From assembly GCA_018524725.1 (NCBI GenBank), contig JAEUWP010000330.1:62001-126000 (forward strand): DNA of 64,000 bases, in the 5' to 3' direction. The notes beneath the pieces were generated by a model that ran no database searches, was not told the origin of the DNA, and worked only from the letters and a program-made list of their open reading frames with translations. Shown here piece by piece: positions 12,801-24,745 of the stretch; the stretch's first letter is position 1, and each line of letters begins with the position of its first letter. The position numbers were made by a program, and so were the translations under genes. Origin of the DNA: Podaxis mareebaensis. Its lineage: Eukaryota > Basidiomycota > Agaricomycetes > Agaricales > Agaricaceae.

Positions 12801-13265
12801 TGATCGGGCACCAGGATCCCAGGAAACGATGATTCGGGCGCTATGGCCGCTCTCCTCACTTTCCACCTCCTTGGCCTCTACCCCGTCGCATCAAGCACCC
12901 AACTGCTCATCGGTTCACCCCTCCTTTCTTCCTATACCTTTAAGACATCCATCACACCAGAGCAAACATTCACTACCACCGTTCGCGTAGCCAATTTCGA
13001 CTCTCGGACCTTAGTACAAGATCCGGCAGATGGCACGAGGCTGTATGTGCAACGTGTGACCGTCGACGGAGAACTATGGAAGAGTCGATGCTGGATCGAC
13101 TTTTGGGTGCTTTTGAAGAGTAAGGAAGTTGTGATTGAAGTTGGCAGTGACCCTGGTGTGGATGTCGGCTGTGGGACGGGGGAGGGTGCTCTACCGGCAA
13201 GTTTGGAAGAGGGCGGATTTGAAGCACCGGTTCCCACTGGGGTTAGTCCCCCGACCGCGCTTTAG
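9899..13265 (+). CDS. Secreted GH92 alpha-1,2-mannosidase
   Basis: GH92 enzymes are calcium-dependent exo-alpha-mannosidases that invert configuration; secreted fungal ones trim mannoproteins or N-glycans. I resolve 16 exons: 9899-10058, 10127-10155, 10217-10433, 10499-10719, 10768-11211, 11269-11357, 11411-11514, 11567-11600, 11650-11785, 11839-11857, 11910-12019, 12081-12242, 12302-12404, 12465-12555, 12611-12760, 12815-13265. They make 839 aa in one frame. A signal peptide ends near ADSNLTSLVNLFIGT. Family blocks visible after splicing include NVFPGAAIPHGMAKVGID, HDEGTGG, GYIPECR, YVQGGSDGMPILGDFAVK, RRFPNGSF, SSWEMSFFAPQ, YFQAGNEPSF and IPGNDDSGAM, which holds the expected catalytic base Asp pair. 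Exon 10 has only 19 nt. The C-terminal tail is poorly conserved. Confidence 0.92.
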
Positions 13266-13371
13266 TAAGTCATATGTATGGTCCGAATACATTATGTGAA
13301 GATATGGAGCAAAATACAGGAAAGCTGTGTACAATACAGATGTAAAACGATGCCTTCGCGAAGGCCGGAAA

Positions 13372-13813
13372 TTACTCCTTGTTCAGCTGAGCTTGAAGTG
13401 AATCAAGTTCCTCGCGAGTCTGGGGAATGGGTAAATGATTGATTTATGGGGAGAGACCAGCTATAAAGCTTACCTTTGCGGGAGGCAAGTTGTTTACTGT
13501 CTCTTGGTTCGGGATTACCGGACCAGGGGCACTCTTGAATGCACCAAATGCGCCCTGGCTAGTCTGTAATCCACCAGTTTTTTCGCTGGGCTTCTGTAGG
13601 TCTGTAGGATCATTGGATTTCTAATACGGACCATTGAATACCACTCCACAAGCATGGGATTTGGAAAACGCGTACCGCAGGGTGGGGGAGGATATTAAAC
13701 CTCTGCTCTTCACCTCCTTGTTGAGGCGGGGGGACGGAATCACCAACTGGGTGGTTGGGAGCAGCTTTGGTTGTTGTGAGCTTTTCTTTGATATCGTGGA
13801 GAACGCCAGCCAT
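13372..13813 (-). CDS. Small basic protein of unknown function (91 aa)
   Basis: Minus-strand exons 13813-13714, 13601-13474 and 13419-13372 give 91 aa: MAGVLHDIKEKLTTTKAAP at the start, a Pro/Gln/Gly linker, KPSEKTGGLQTSQGAF in the middle, and a short predicted helix EELDSLQAQLNKE at the end. I do not recognise a family. No signal peptide or membrane segment is visible. The first intron (112 nt, donor GTGAAG) is longer than most here and its acceptor was chosen because it alone gives an open frame into exon 2, so this junction is the weak point. Exons 2 and 3 join through a good GTAAGC donor. The gene is tail to tail with GH92; their stop codons are 107 bp apart. Confidence 0.55.
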
Positions 13814-14135
13814 TGTGGGTGTGTGGGGGGAAAGGGACTATCAGACTGCAGGTGTTATATAGGGTACGGCTGGGGGCAATGACGTCGTTGGCTGTGTCAA
13901 GATAAATTACCCAATCTGCATTTGCATCACATTGTGCAGTGGCTCGGTCAGGTAGCATGGCCGACGAGTACAATATGGTGTCTATATGGGCTAAATACGT
14001 CGTAAGTAGTTTTATGTAACGAGAGCCCCAACGAGATGTTAAAAGCGAAATCAAGAAACAGAGACCAAGAAGATACCAGAGAGTTTCATTGAGAAGTTAG
14101 AACCTTTGAGTCGTCTCAGAATCATGGGGCCTCAC

Positions 14136-14879
14136 TCATGCCAGAGGAAGGGCACATACACGCCGGAATTCTGGACCATTGCGCAATTAGCACTCGCGGG
14201 GGTAAAATTTCGAAGAGGGACGTACCATTGAAGTCGACAACACCATTCCCATCCTGATCAGCTTCCTTCATCATAATATCATACTCCTCGTCTGTCAGCC
14301 GTATTCCAAGCCTCTTCATCACAGCCTTCAACTCTTCGAGATTAATCAACCCGCTGCCGTCCCTATCAAACACCTTGAACGCCTCCCGGAGCTCATCCTC
14401 GCTATCAAGAGCTGGGACTTTTGATCGGGCTGCCATGAGGCATAGGAATTCGTTAAAGTCGATGTTTCCATCGTTGTTGGAGTCCATGTCCTTCATGATG
14501 GCTTTGAGCTCTGCATCGCTCGGGTTTTGGCCAAAGTTGCGCATGACGCTGGTCAGTTCTTGGGGAGATATGGTGCCATCCCCATCTGTGAGGTTGTATG
14601 GGTATTTGTGTAGTTGCATGGATAGAAGCGAAGAGTACAGACCCTTGTCAAAGATCTGGAAGGACTCCCTGCACGCTGGAACCCTGATCTGAGTTTATGG
14701 GTGTGCCCTTCAGAAAACAACAAACCAGATATGTGCTCTGCAAGCTGGCATGTGAATGATCTCTTCATCAAAATTTGGAGGGGAACGTACCCTCAGGCTT
14801 TCGGGGTAGCACAGACGGTCAATGTCCCAAGTGACACCAGGCAAAATTCAAGTGCACATACAAGATTCACTTCAGGCAT
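14136..14879 (-). CDS. Calmodulin-like four-EF-hand protein
   Basis: Calcium-binding protein with four canonical EF loops: [36 protein letters not shown] and [12 protein letters not shown]. Firm exons on the minus strand are 14643 upward (starting with ESFQIFDK), 14585-14226, and 14170-14136. The last gives the ending [13 protein letters not shown] instead of calmodulin's VKMMLSK. The first 10-20 codons are uncertain: an ATG at 14879 starts MPE, and one or more tiny exons must link it to RESFQIF, but I could not fix the splice sites. The intron after the Lys of loop 1 (phase 1) is at the same place as in the neighbouring calmodulin gene. The protein is clearly more diverged than calmodulin and may bind a different target, as centrin- or Cdc31-like and troponin C-like paralogues do. 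Confidence 0.8.
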
Positions 14880-15851
14880 TTCACTGCTTGAGGAGTATTG
14901 TGGGTGTAAAAGACGAATGGGGCAAAATGAAGAGAAGAGAAAATGGTGTCGGGAGGGAGAATGTGGGGGAGGAATTTATCTTTAGCAAGCCAGACAACCC
15001 CGCAGCACTCCCCTCCTTTCCGCAGCCCCTGACCGGTCACCACGGATTGACGATCATTGTCATTCCGACTTATCTTGACTCGAGAGAATACTACTTTATC
15101 GTGCATCTTCGGCTTTTTTCCATCTAGACTATCGTGGAAAAGATCGAAGAACCGAGAAGATTGCAGAGTTGGCAACTTTACTCCGCATTCATTAATTCAG
15201 CACACTAACTTCAATTAACCAAGGCCTCGGCCTCCGCTTGGTAACACATCCAGGCACAGCTCACTCGAATTGAAGGTTAGAATAGAGTAAGATCAGTGGG
15301 AGTCCACCACAGGCAATAACACCCGTTGGCGCTTATGCAAACCCGTCTATGCAACCGATTCGATGACTTGAAATCAAAGGACGAATGAGACAGGGAGATC
15401 ATTTTAGCAAGACCTGGAGACGCTCTGTATTTGATATCAACCCGATGCTCCTAAATATGGAGATTGTCTCCGCGCGATCCATGTCATTACACCGGACCAT
15501 GACTTCCAGGCAAAGAGTGGCGCCTATACTTTTAGATCCACAGCGACCATCCAGTTGCCTTGACTAGATTGTTTTTTTTGGGGGGGAGGGGATGACCCTG
15601 TGGAGAGCGTCTAGACTGTGATCATTGAAATGAATCAAAAGAAGGTTGCAAGAGGGTTCGAAACACATGTGTGGGCGCTCAGAAGAACACCAGCTCGATG
15701 ACTGCCGGACAGAATGAACGCTGGAGAACCATAACAGGACAATACGGAGATAGCCGAGAAAGCCAATACCCTACGACCTGATTTAACCATTAGCAGGCCA
15801 GTACCTTGATATCACATCCCATCCCCAACACCACTCACTCCAACACATACC
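14880..15851. promoter_or_regulatory. Shared upstream region of the two divergent calmodulin-type genes
   Basis: About 970 bp lie between the likely start of the calmodulin-like gene (minus) and the calmodulin ATG (plus). No credible coding frame is seen. Near the calmodulin start the sequence is pyrimidine-rich and CCCATCCCCAACACC precedes the ATG context CATACCATGG, which fits a fungal core promoter. A short homopolymer tract (T8G7) is at 15,570-15,586. No specific factor site can be claimed. Confidence 0.35.
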
Positions 15852-16799
<948 letters not shown>

Positions 16800-17084
16800 T
16801 TGATTATCATGGGCTGAATCCGATGCATCTTTGTAAATTAATAGCTACGGTTACTTTCATTTTACTTTGTTTGTCGTGCGAGACAAGAAGTACATTGAGG
16901 GACCACATGATTTGGCGAAGCCCAGATGATGGATAAAAATTGAGATCTCAGAACTGGGTTATATTCAGTGGACTTCAGCTTGACATATGAAGATAGCTAT
17001 CATAACAGTAAGAGACGGACCATAGAAAATAGATATTCCCGGATGAAAATCTCAACCGAGCAATCATGCCGGATCTGAACTGTC

Positions 17085-17089
17085 AAAAA
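17085..17089 (-). terminator. RNA polymerase III terminator of the tRNA gene
   Basis: A run of five T on the minus strand follows the tRNA-Thr 3' end after 3 nt, the usual Pol III stop signal. Confidence 0.65.
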
Positions 17090-17092
17090 TGC

Positions 17093-17174
17093 TTCCCACT
17101 AGCTGATTCGAACAACTGATCTTCTCATCGCATCGAGGTACGAGTGAGACGCCTTACCACTGGGCCAAGCGGGA
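17093..17174 (-). tRNA. tRNA-Thr (anticodon CGT) with 10-nt intron
   Basis: Read on the minus strand, TCCCGCT pairs with AGTGGGA as the 7-bp acceptor stem (one G-T). The D arm is GCC...GGC with AGTGGTAA in the loop, the anticodon stem is TCTCA/TGAGA, and the T arm is AGTTG/CAGCT around TTCGAAT. The anticodon loop holds 17 nt. Removing 10 nt (CCTCGATGCG) after A37, the canonical position, leaves CTCGTAA with anticodon CGT, which reads the threonine codon ACG. Internal A box (TGGCCCAGTGG) and B box (GTTCGAATC) are present. The mature RNA would be 72 nt before CCA addition. Confidence 0.9.
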
Positions 17175-17709
17175 CTTATTCTCTATGTGAGATTAAACCT
17201 GAATATTCCAGGACCCTGAGCAATCCTTATATAGGCTGGCTATTTTTTCCTCCACCCTGCGCTCAAGTGAGCGGGGCACTCACCTGTGACTTTGACCCAA
17301 TGACTGCGGACTCAGGGACCCAATTTCACGTCATGTCGTTAACAGCGTCCAGTGATACTTACTTATGGCTAAACTTCAACCCCTGACTACAAGGGAAGTG
17401 AATTGCTCGGATGGCAACGTTTGCTCCCGACCCCCTTCCATTCACGTTTTTCAGGTCTGGAATTCAAGGGGTGCTTGAATGCTGGAACATCATGTGGTGA
17501 GGGTCTGAAAGGGACAACAGGGAGTGAGATAAGTCGTACCTACACGGGTCTTCACTCATTGAATTTACAGTTGTTCTCTTTTCTTAAGTACCGCTGCAGG
17601 AATAAAGCCCTTCGCCGTCTTTCTCTTCGTCTTTGGGCCTTGAGCCATAGCCTCCGTTCCTCACTCCCAGCCAAACTGTCGCAAAAATAGTTAGGATCTT
17701 TGTTCTGCG

Positions 17710-19299
17710 ATGCCACCCCGGATATTCCCAGATACCGGTCACAGAGCAGAGATGATGGGGGCGAGACTCTGGAGGAGGCAGATAGTCAACCCAGATAACC
17801 AGAATGCCGGGTTGCTTCGACTGGTCTTGGGGATCCTTGTACCTCTGAACGCCTCGATGGTCGTGAGTCCTCTAATCGATCAAACGTACAGCTGGCAGAA
17901 CTGAAGGGACAAAATAACACAAAGCTCGAAGTCTTCTTATATGGTCAGCTTTCAACCGTTCAGTTCATATTGAGTTCCCCCGACTGATGGATTGTCAAAC
18001 GCGTATGTAGGTATTCACTGCATCCTATTCCTGATATGTTGTTGTATCCTGTCGAGGAAGCGAAATACTACAAGTATAATTTTCTTGGCAACAGTGGTCA
18101 TCATGTTTGGGTTATCAACGGCTGATGTTGCCTTCACCTTGCGGATGCAATTGAGCGATATTCCTAAGCTCATACGAGGAGAATTGGTTCTAAGCCAGCT
18201 GGTCTGGAATGTCTACCCCAAGGGCCCAATATTCGTTACAAATAAGTGAGTTTACTTATTTCTTCCCTTCGACTGATCTGAGACTTCACAGTTTTGTTGC
18301 CGATCTTCTATTGGCATGTATTTTCAGTGTGGTTTTGTGGCATCTAGAACCTGAACCCAGGATTCCAGCTATATCGGTGTTACCTCGTCTGGGGTCTGCA
18401 TAAATGGGTTTTTACGTTCTCGGTTCTGCTGCTTTTGGTCGACACAAGTATGTTTTCGATTTGGAGCAACAAGGGTCCTTCACGCACTGATTTGCCTAAT
18501 TCGTTGCTGAAACTCAGCCTGGGGCTGGATAGGAGCAGGGGTTCATGAAGCTTATACCGAAGGTTACTGGGAGAAGTTCACATCGGTTTATATTTGGTCT
18601 CTATTCTGCATCAACATCGTTATGACCATCCTTATCGGTGAGCCCCGTTCTCGTTTCCTTTCAATTTGACTTGGGTACTTAGCTCCAACATCTTTCTGCA
18701 CAGTCGGGAGGATCTGGTGGGTCACTAGGCGTGCCCGTCCTCACTTGCGACCTCAGGATCTACGCACATATAATACTGCTGTTTTGATCTTGTAAGTACC
18801 AGCGCTGATGTTCTGCGACAGCTCGGGGTCTAACACGTCCAAATTAGCATTGAAACTACGTTCATTTACTCTATCTGTCTTCTTGTTACGCTCCTTATCC
18901 CCGAACGACAACCGTATAGAGTGCGTTCCCAACTCCAATATATCATTCAAACTCAGTAACGCCCGAAACACTCCATAGGCTCTCGCTATAACAGCAGCAC
19001 TGCGCATGGTGGTAAGCACACCATTCATCTAGCAGCTTTTTGACATTGTTGAGAAGATTTTAGTCAATAATGCCAACCCTTTTAATCGTACAAATCGCAG
19101 CCGGCCGCACCCTCGATGATCAATCTAAGTCTTCAGCTGTTGAGGATAGTCAACGTCCAAATGCCACTCAAGCAACATCGCTCATGCTCGATACCGTGAT
19201 CACAACAAGAGCTTCAGCAGATATGGGTGGAGATAAGTGAGTACTGAATTTGAACGGCCCCGATGCGAGTCCAAAGATATCAGTATGAATGCTCCCTAG
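17710..19299 (+). CDS. Seven-helix membrane protein A (expanded Agaricomycete family)
   Basis: Multi-pass membrane protein of unknown function, one of three tandem paralogues. Exons: 17710-17862, 17892-17943, 18011-18245, 18292-18313, 18369-18447, 18518-18637, 18704-18791, 18848-18920, 18979-19011, and 19064-19236 plus 19285-19299 (or a read-through ending at 19240). The product is about 340 aa. Seven hydrophobic stretches are visible, with family landmarks FVTNNFVADLLL, YRCYLVWG, VGRIWWVTRRAR, IETTFIYSICLLVTLLIP and IMPTLLIVQIAAGRTL. The intron between TTG and CTATATCGG has no GT donor; GC (TTG/GCATGT) restores frame and the LLLLYRCY block. The start at 17710 or the internal ATG at 17752 is undecided. 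Such proteins are expanded in mushroom genomes and are usually annotated only as integral membrane proteins. Confidence 0.78.
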
Positions 19300-19681
19300 A
19301 CATCGCCTTGCATTGATACCCTCGTATAATACCAGATATCTGATTATATAATTATCGCTACAACAAAATTCTCCTGTATTCCAGGGTTCACCTCCGTGTG
19401 TGTGAACCCCAAATTGTCCCCATCGCGCGCGATCTCGTCTATCACACCATTCATCCTATTAATACCCGTAACCTAAACTTCGCCACACCAACTAACCATA
19501 ATTAAATATTGTTGGAGTCAACTCTCAGTTCCCTGGTGTAAGAGCTGGTGAGGATAGTGTCCTGGACACCTAGGAGGCCACAGCCGTGGTCGAACTCAAA
19601 GAGCCACACCCTTGTTTCCCGAGTCCGCAGGGTCTAGTCTCACGGCATCCGGCTGTTGGACTGGAAAAGACGCCTCATGGG

Positions 19682-20914
19682 TCAAGAGCTGACTGTGTAA
19701 GTGTCCAGCTTAATAGTCCCTGTACTCGAGTCTGGAGCCATCTCTGTACTGAGCAGGTTGAGGATCAAATGACAGCACTGATAGATAGTCAATGTTTTAG
19801 CAGCAGGCGCAGAATACTGAGGGATACTCACAAAACTAGATAGCAGGGATATCGTCCATCTGGAACGGGTGATCAGAGTCATTGGATGCGGGTCCATTCT
19901 GGGCATACTTACGGGTAGACAATGAACGTATCGATGCGCACTACGGCAAACTGGTACGGAAGGACAAGGGCAAACCCCACTTGGACAAATTAGTGAGGAA
20001 TCAATGACGCTAGACATGAGTGTACTCACGAGCCATGGCTGTCAGTAGAAGGGTCCCATCACGAAAAAGGAGCGGGAGAGGTGGGAACTGCGCATCAATA
20101 TTCCGATTGGTTTTTCGGATGACACGTCGTTTGTACCATGTCATAACCCATAGAATTCCCTGCAAGCTTTGGAAAATGATTCTGAAGGACGAAAAACACG
20201 GTTAAGTGTGCGTTATAGATGAAAGTTGAAGGGGCTTACGGAGCGACTAGACCACGTTTATTTAGTGTCGCAGAGCATGTGGCGTCGAAGTCACCGGTAA
20301 GGAAAATGAATATTCCAACCAGCAGGGTAGTTCCTCCATCGATGACGAGCAAAGCCAGCACAAAAATGCCAACTTTGATGTTGCGTTGATATAGCCCATG
20401 CACTAGTGATGTGTCACTAAGTCACCGTCTTAAAAGCAGTGGTGGCATACCTCGGAGGCACACTATCACATCCAGTGATAGGTGTAGGGAGAGATTACAA
20501 AGGTGTTCGAACAGAAATAATTTACGGCAGAGTTGCTGGGAGAATGGCACTGCGAAGCGGGAAAGGAGGTATATATTGAAGCTAGTTGACATTAATAGCG
20601 AGGTGATTGTAAACAAAGGATCTACGTACAGCTGCGTGACAATTGGTGAATATCTTGCAAAGACGTATATCACCTTGGTTAGCGTCACTGGCGCCCTAAA
20701 AATACAAACATCAGACTTGTATTTGAGCGAGTCGTTCTGGCCGCCTACCTCCAGATACCTGCACACTCCTCCTGAAAATTCCGCGCGAGTTCCAAAAGGA
20801 GTACAATCCAAGCCGCCACTACCTTCAACATTTGGTGCCATCAGAATTGTACCGATGAAACAAGCTATGAAAACACGTACGCGGGGAAGCAGCCAGACTG
20901 TTCGAGTTCAACAT
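19682..20914 (-). CDS. Membrane protein with DUF6533-like features
   Basis: Minus-strand intron-rich gene for a multi-pass membrane protein, of a second mushroom-expanded type. Recognisable blocks in order are VTLTKVIYVFARYSPIVTQL, LSLDVIVCLRALVHGLYQRN, VGIFVLALLVIDGGTTLLVG, a short loop with two acidic residues and a Cys, LVAPIIFQSLQGIL, LLFRDGTLLLTAM and RIDTFIVYPW. The last exon ends with CHLILNLLSTE and a Ser/Thr-rich tail at 19682. The KxxYxxxRYxP-like motif after the first helix and the RDGTLLL block are what suggest the DUF6533 group. The first exons, from a candidate ATG at 20914, are unclear: no first membrane helix is evident there, so the 5' end may be wrong or decayed. It is transcribed against its three neighbours A, B and C. 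Confidence 0.6.
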
Positions 20915-22094
20915 TGCGGGAGCTGGATGAGGGCCGGGGAGGAGGGGGGGGGGCGGAAGCACAACTAAATTCGCCTTTCTTTATAGTCCATGGCGAGCAG
21001 GCAGCTTACATTGGCGGAAGAGTTTTATACGTAGAGAAGTACGTCATAGTGAATTGCGAGGGGCCCAACGTGCCGAGAACTAGACAGAAAAGTCTGATTA
21101 TACATAATCGACCGCCCTGACCATGTTGTGCACTGTATGCCACCTCGACATGTGTTAAGCCGTCCCTAAGGCGATCTCTCCTGCATTGCCACCTGCCCAC
21201 TTGACGGCATCCAACCAGAAACCGTCGATCATTGGGGCCAGACTAAGTTGGAGCCTTGGCATTAGTGGCTAATGTACTCCAGTTACTAACAGTCAACTCT
21301 CTCATAACTCATACCACTTGGTTCCATGTCCGAGCATGGGTTACGATGGAATATGGGTTGCAGGCGAGGATTAAAGCACAAAGAAACCAACATTGTCCCC
21401 GGAGGGCACTATGGGTTATGGCAGAGTAGGGGTTATGGCAGATAGTATGGTCATGAGAGTGTTGACTGTATTGTTTGATCAATCCCGTCCACCGCTGAAT
21501 GCTTCGGGATGAAGGGAATTCAAAAAGAAGGTTAAGGACTAAGATGTTAGTGCTGCAATAGGACCCTGCATTGTGTTGCATGATAAGAAGCGGGGCGCTG
21601 AACCATATGTATTATGGAGACGTAGGGACAGGCTTAGAGCCCTCACGTACTTATATGCTGCGGGCCTGCTGAGGAGAACTATAACCGCTTCTCCAACGTT
21701 AAATCATCAAAAATGGTTGGGACACCGCCTGGTGTAGGAGGTGTCTCGACTGGGTACTGTACGATACCGGTGCAAGGCAGCCTTCCGGGACTCAGAGAGT
21801 CTGCCGCAAGTCCGCAGTGAAGAATCGCTGGGGGTCAATCACCATGGCTTGGTGCCATGCTCGAAACTAGAATTCTGAACATTTACAAACACGCGGCAAT
21901 GCAAGGGGCAACAACTCGTATCATTGCGTCGCTTGCCCAACAGAGCCTATGATTCAATATTCAACACTCCACACTCGGCAAACAGCCTGTCGGAAATAAC
22001 TCGTCTATATTTGGAACTAGTATGGGCAAGACCGTCCCGCAGGGGTGGGCATAGAGCAAGAAAATATGTGACATTCGCCTGATCTCTTTCCCCC
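20915..22094. other. Intergenic, no gene seen
   Basis: About 1.2 kb. Only short chance frames are present. A local imperfect repeat of GGGTTA(C/T)GG / ATGGGTT(A/G) words lies at 21,330-21,440. Confidence 0.4.
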
Positions 22095-23663
22095 ATGCCT
22101 TCACATTCCATCCCCCATGTCTATCTTGAACTCCCAGTACTAATAGCTAAGCGACAAATCGAGAACCAAGACTCGTCGCTGCAGCAAGCCCGAGCTCTTG
22201 CCCCCGCAGGTCTCGTGAGTCTTCTGTTAGACGTATTCTTAGGCGATGAGGGCAATATAGACTCTTCAAGGTTGAATTAATGCTATATGGTATCGTCGAC
22301 TTCGCTATGAACTGTGAAAGGAATATTGAAGGACTGAACAAGGCGCACATCTTGTCCTCTTCAGTATCTGCGTTCGCTTGATGCTCCTACGTCGTCAAGC
22401 TGCACACAGGATAGTCATCATTCTTCTTGCCATGCTCCTCGCCTCCTCGACGGTCGATATTGCATTCACGTTTCGAATAACGAATCGATACTTCCGACCT
22501 GTCTATGAAATCGAAGATCCAGGTGCATTGCAGAGACTACTGACACCCAAAAACATGCTTTTCGTATCAAACAAGTTCGTCCTTAGCCTCTCTTTCGGCC
22601 ACAAGCGGCGATTGTTGATTGGCGTAGTTTCCTAGCAGATCTTCTCCTCGTGAGTCCCTGGAAGACCACTCAAATACTTTCTTGACCGCGGTCTGTATCA
22701 GTTACACCGGTGTTACATGGTCTGGGGCGCCTCGTCCCGACGTTGGATTTGCCTGGGCGTCCTATGTGTTGTTGCAGAAGCAGGTATGCTTGAAGAAAGA
22801 AAGAAGCGTATGCGTGACTAGTTATTGATGCATGAAAAGCTTGCGGGTACACAGGAGTCGTAGACCCTTTCCAAGCGATAAGTGGCACCCGCGTCACCAG
22901 TGTCCTCAGCAATTTGTACTACATTTCCGTGGTTGTGACAAATGTAATCATTACATCCCTCACAGGTGCGCCCATGTTTTACAATCGGGAACTGAACGTT
23001 AGGAAGTGATGCTTATTCCCGAAGCCGGGCGGATATGGTGGCTTATGAGGGTAGCGGGAACCATTTTGGGGGGGAAACATGCACGAAGATATCGTGCTAG
23101 TATGGCAATCCTGTTCGTATCTTCAACCCCCCCGTTTCCGAACACTTTTCTATAAACTCACCTATGATGTCTCATAGACTTGAATCGGGATTGATATACC
23201 CGTTGGGCATAATTATCCGTGTCGTCTGCGACTATGTAGCCTCCCCACAAGCCAGCGTAAGCCACCCTTGACACAGAGAAACTTGGTCACACGAACTGAA
23301 CCTGGCCCAGGCTATTGTAGCAGTTACGCTTATGCGCATCGTGGTGGGTCCAAGCTCCTTTCCGCCCCCTACATTCCCCGAGGCTGAATGAACTAATGAA
23401 TATCTCATATTTCCATCTGCCATCAACAGGGAATCGTGCCCACACTGATGATTGTTCAGGCTGGGCTTGGTCGCTTCGGGACCGAAAGGTCAGAAAGGAC
23501 AGATCAAGTCGCATCGACCCTATCGTTAACATCACCGAGTGTGAATGCCATGACTTCTTTGCAGCCTTCTCCTCCCCCTTTGGGTCAGAGAGGAATTGAT
23601 CGTGAGCGTTCAGCGCCAGCGCTCGAGGGAAGATCGGTTGGAGAAAGGTTTCCACGTGTCTAG
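22095..23663 (+). CDS. Seven-helix membrane protein B (tandem paralogue)
   Basis: Second member of the tandem family. Firm exons: 22343-22574, 22628-22649, 22702-22783, 22840-22965, 23025-23112, 23178-23256, 23311-23343 and 23430-23663, all in frame. Their phases match those of genes A and C intron by intron. Landmarks are LFVSNNFLADLLL, LHRCYMVWGASSRRW, AGRIWWLMRVAGT, ILLESGLIYPLGIIIRVV and GIVPTLMIVQAGLGRF. The cytosolic C-terminal tail (about 50 residues) is rich in Ser, Pro and Arg. The exon before 22343 ends at 22289 with VELMLYG, but its start and the first exon (candidate ATG at 22095) could not be joined with confidence. Function and ligand are unknown. Confidence 0.72.
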
Positions 23664-24745
23664 TCCGCGGTGTAGCGACTGTAGTAATATGCGTGGGTCA
23701 TTCCCAGCCTCCAGAATCGCAGTCCAAATCGTTTATTCGCTTTGATGACAGCGGCATGGCTGTTCAGCCCATCCCCAGTCAGGCAAAAGAATTAGAATTA
23801 TCTCAACCCCACTTACTAGTAAAGGTTTCACGTTATCAAACGCTCGCAGCTCTGCAAAGTCCGAAGCGGGTCTGCCGACTTGCTTGAGTGAGAACTGGCT
23901 CTTTGCAGATGATGGCATGTGTCCTGTGTTTTGACATGAGAAAAATCGGAGTCAGCTCTTCTGTCCGCGCCAATACGTATTGAAAAGTTACGACATGACA
24001 GAGCACGCCAGGGAAAATAGTCCATTCATTGGGACGGGTCAGGTCCTACTGTGTTTTCTATATTTTCTGTAGAGGCCAAAAATTCACTTAAGTGGAGAGA
24101 GACCTCACGTAACAATGCAAGAAAGGAAAGGTCTTACGTGCCTACACTGCGAGCCAGAGTAAACGAGCGATGGGTACGACATTGTGACATCTTTCATCAA
24201 CTGATCCGAAGCTCACTATTTTCAGAGAAGCCGTCTAAAACCTCGACACTCTTGAGCTGACAGTCTCAGATTTCAGAATCCCCGTTGCGCACCAATGAAT
24301 TGAGTTCCCAACTTCAAGTGCAGCACAGGGCTCGGCCCTGGCATGGCGTGGATCGTCCTTTCCATCCGATTGACAATCAATTGGACCACTCCTAGGGACG
24401 GCTAGGGATGTCTAGCGTCTTTTTGCATGTCGCCTACCCCAAGCTTGATCGCTCGTCATGTGTCATCGCCGCCCCGTCAAGTGGGAAAATACGTCAGGAA
24501 TGTACACCCTTGTCGCGTACAGGCACATGGGAGTGATTGGCGGGAAAAACAAAGTAAATACATACTCACCGGGAGGTCCCATTCACAACCCGTTTGCTGT
24601 TCGTTTGCTGTTCACCATTCGCTGCGGCTGTAGGACTCCTCCCTTCTTCCTCCCTTCCCAGGTTGGCCGACTTCTATCCCAGTCCGCAGTGTTGCAACAC
24701 GACGGTGCCTGCTCGGGACCTGGTCAAGTCGAAGTCGAATGTACA
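23664..24745. other. Intergenic, no gene seen
   Basis: About 1.1 kb between membrane genes B and C. Short overlapping frames occur on both strands but none has splice support or family resemblance. Confidence 0.4.

Noticed and set aside
22095..22280. A complete 61-aa gene
   Set aside because: It lies where the first exon of membrane gene B should be and has a GTGAGT donor inside; better explained as part of that gene.
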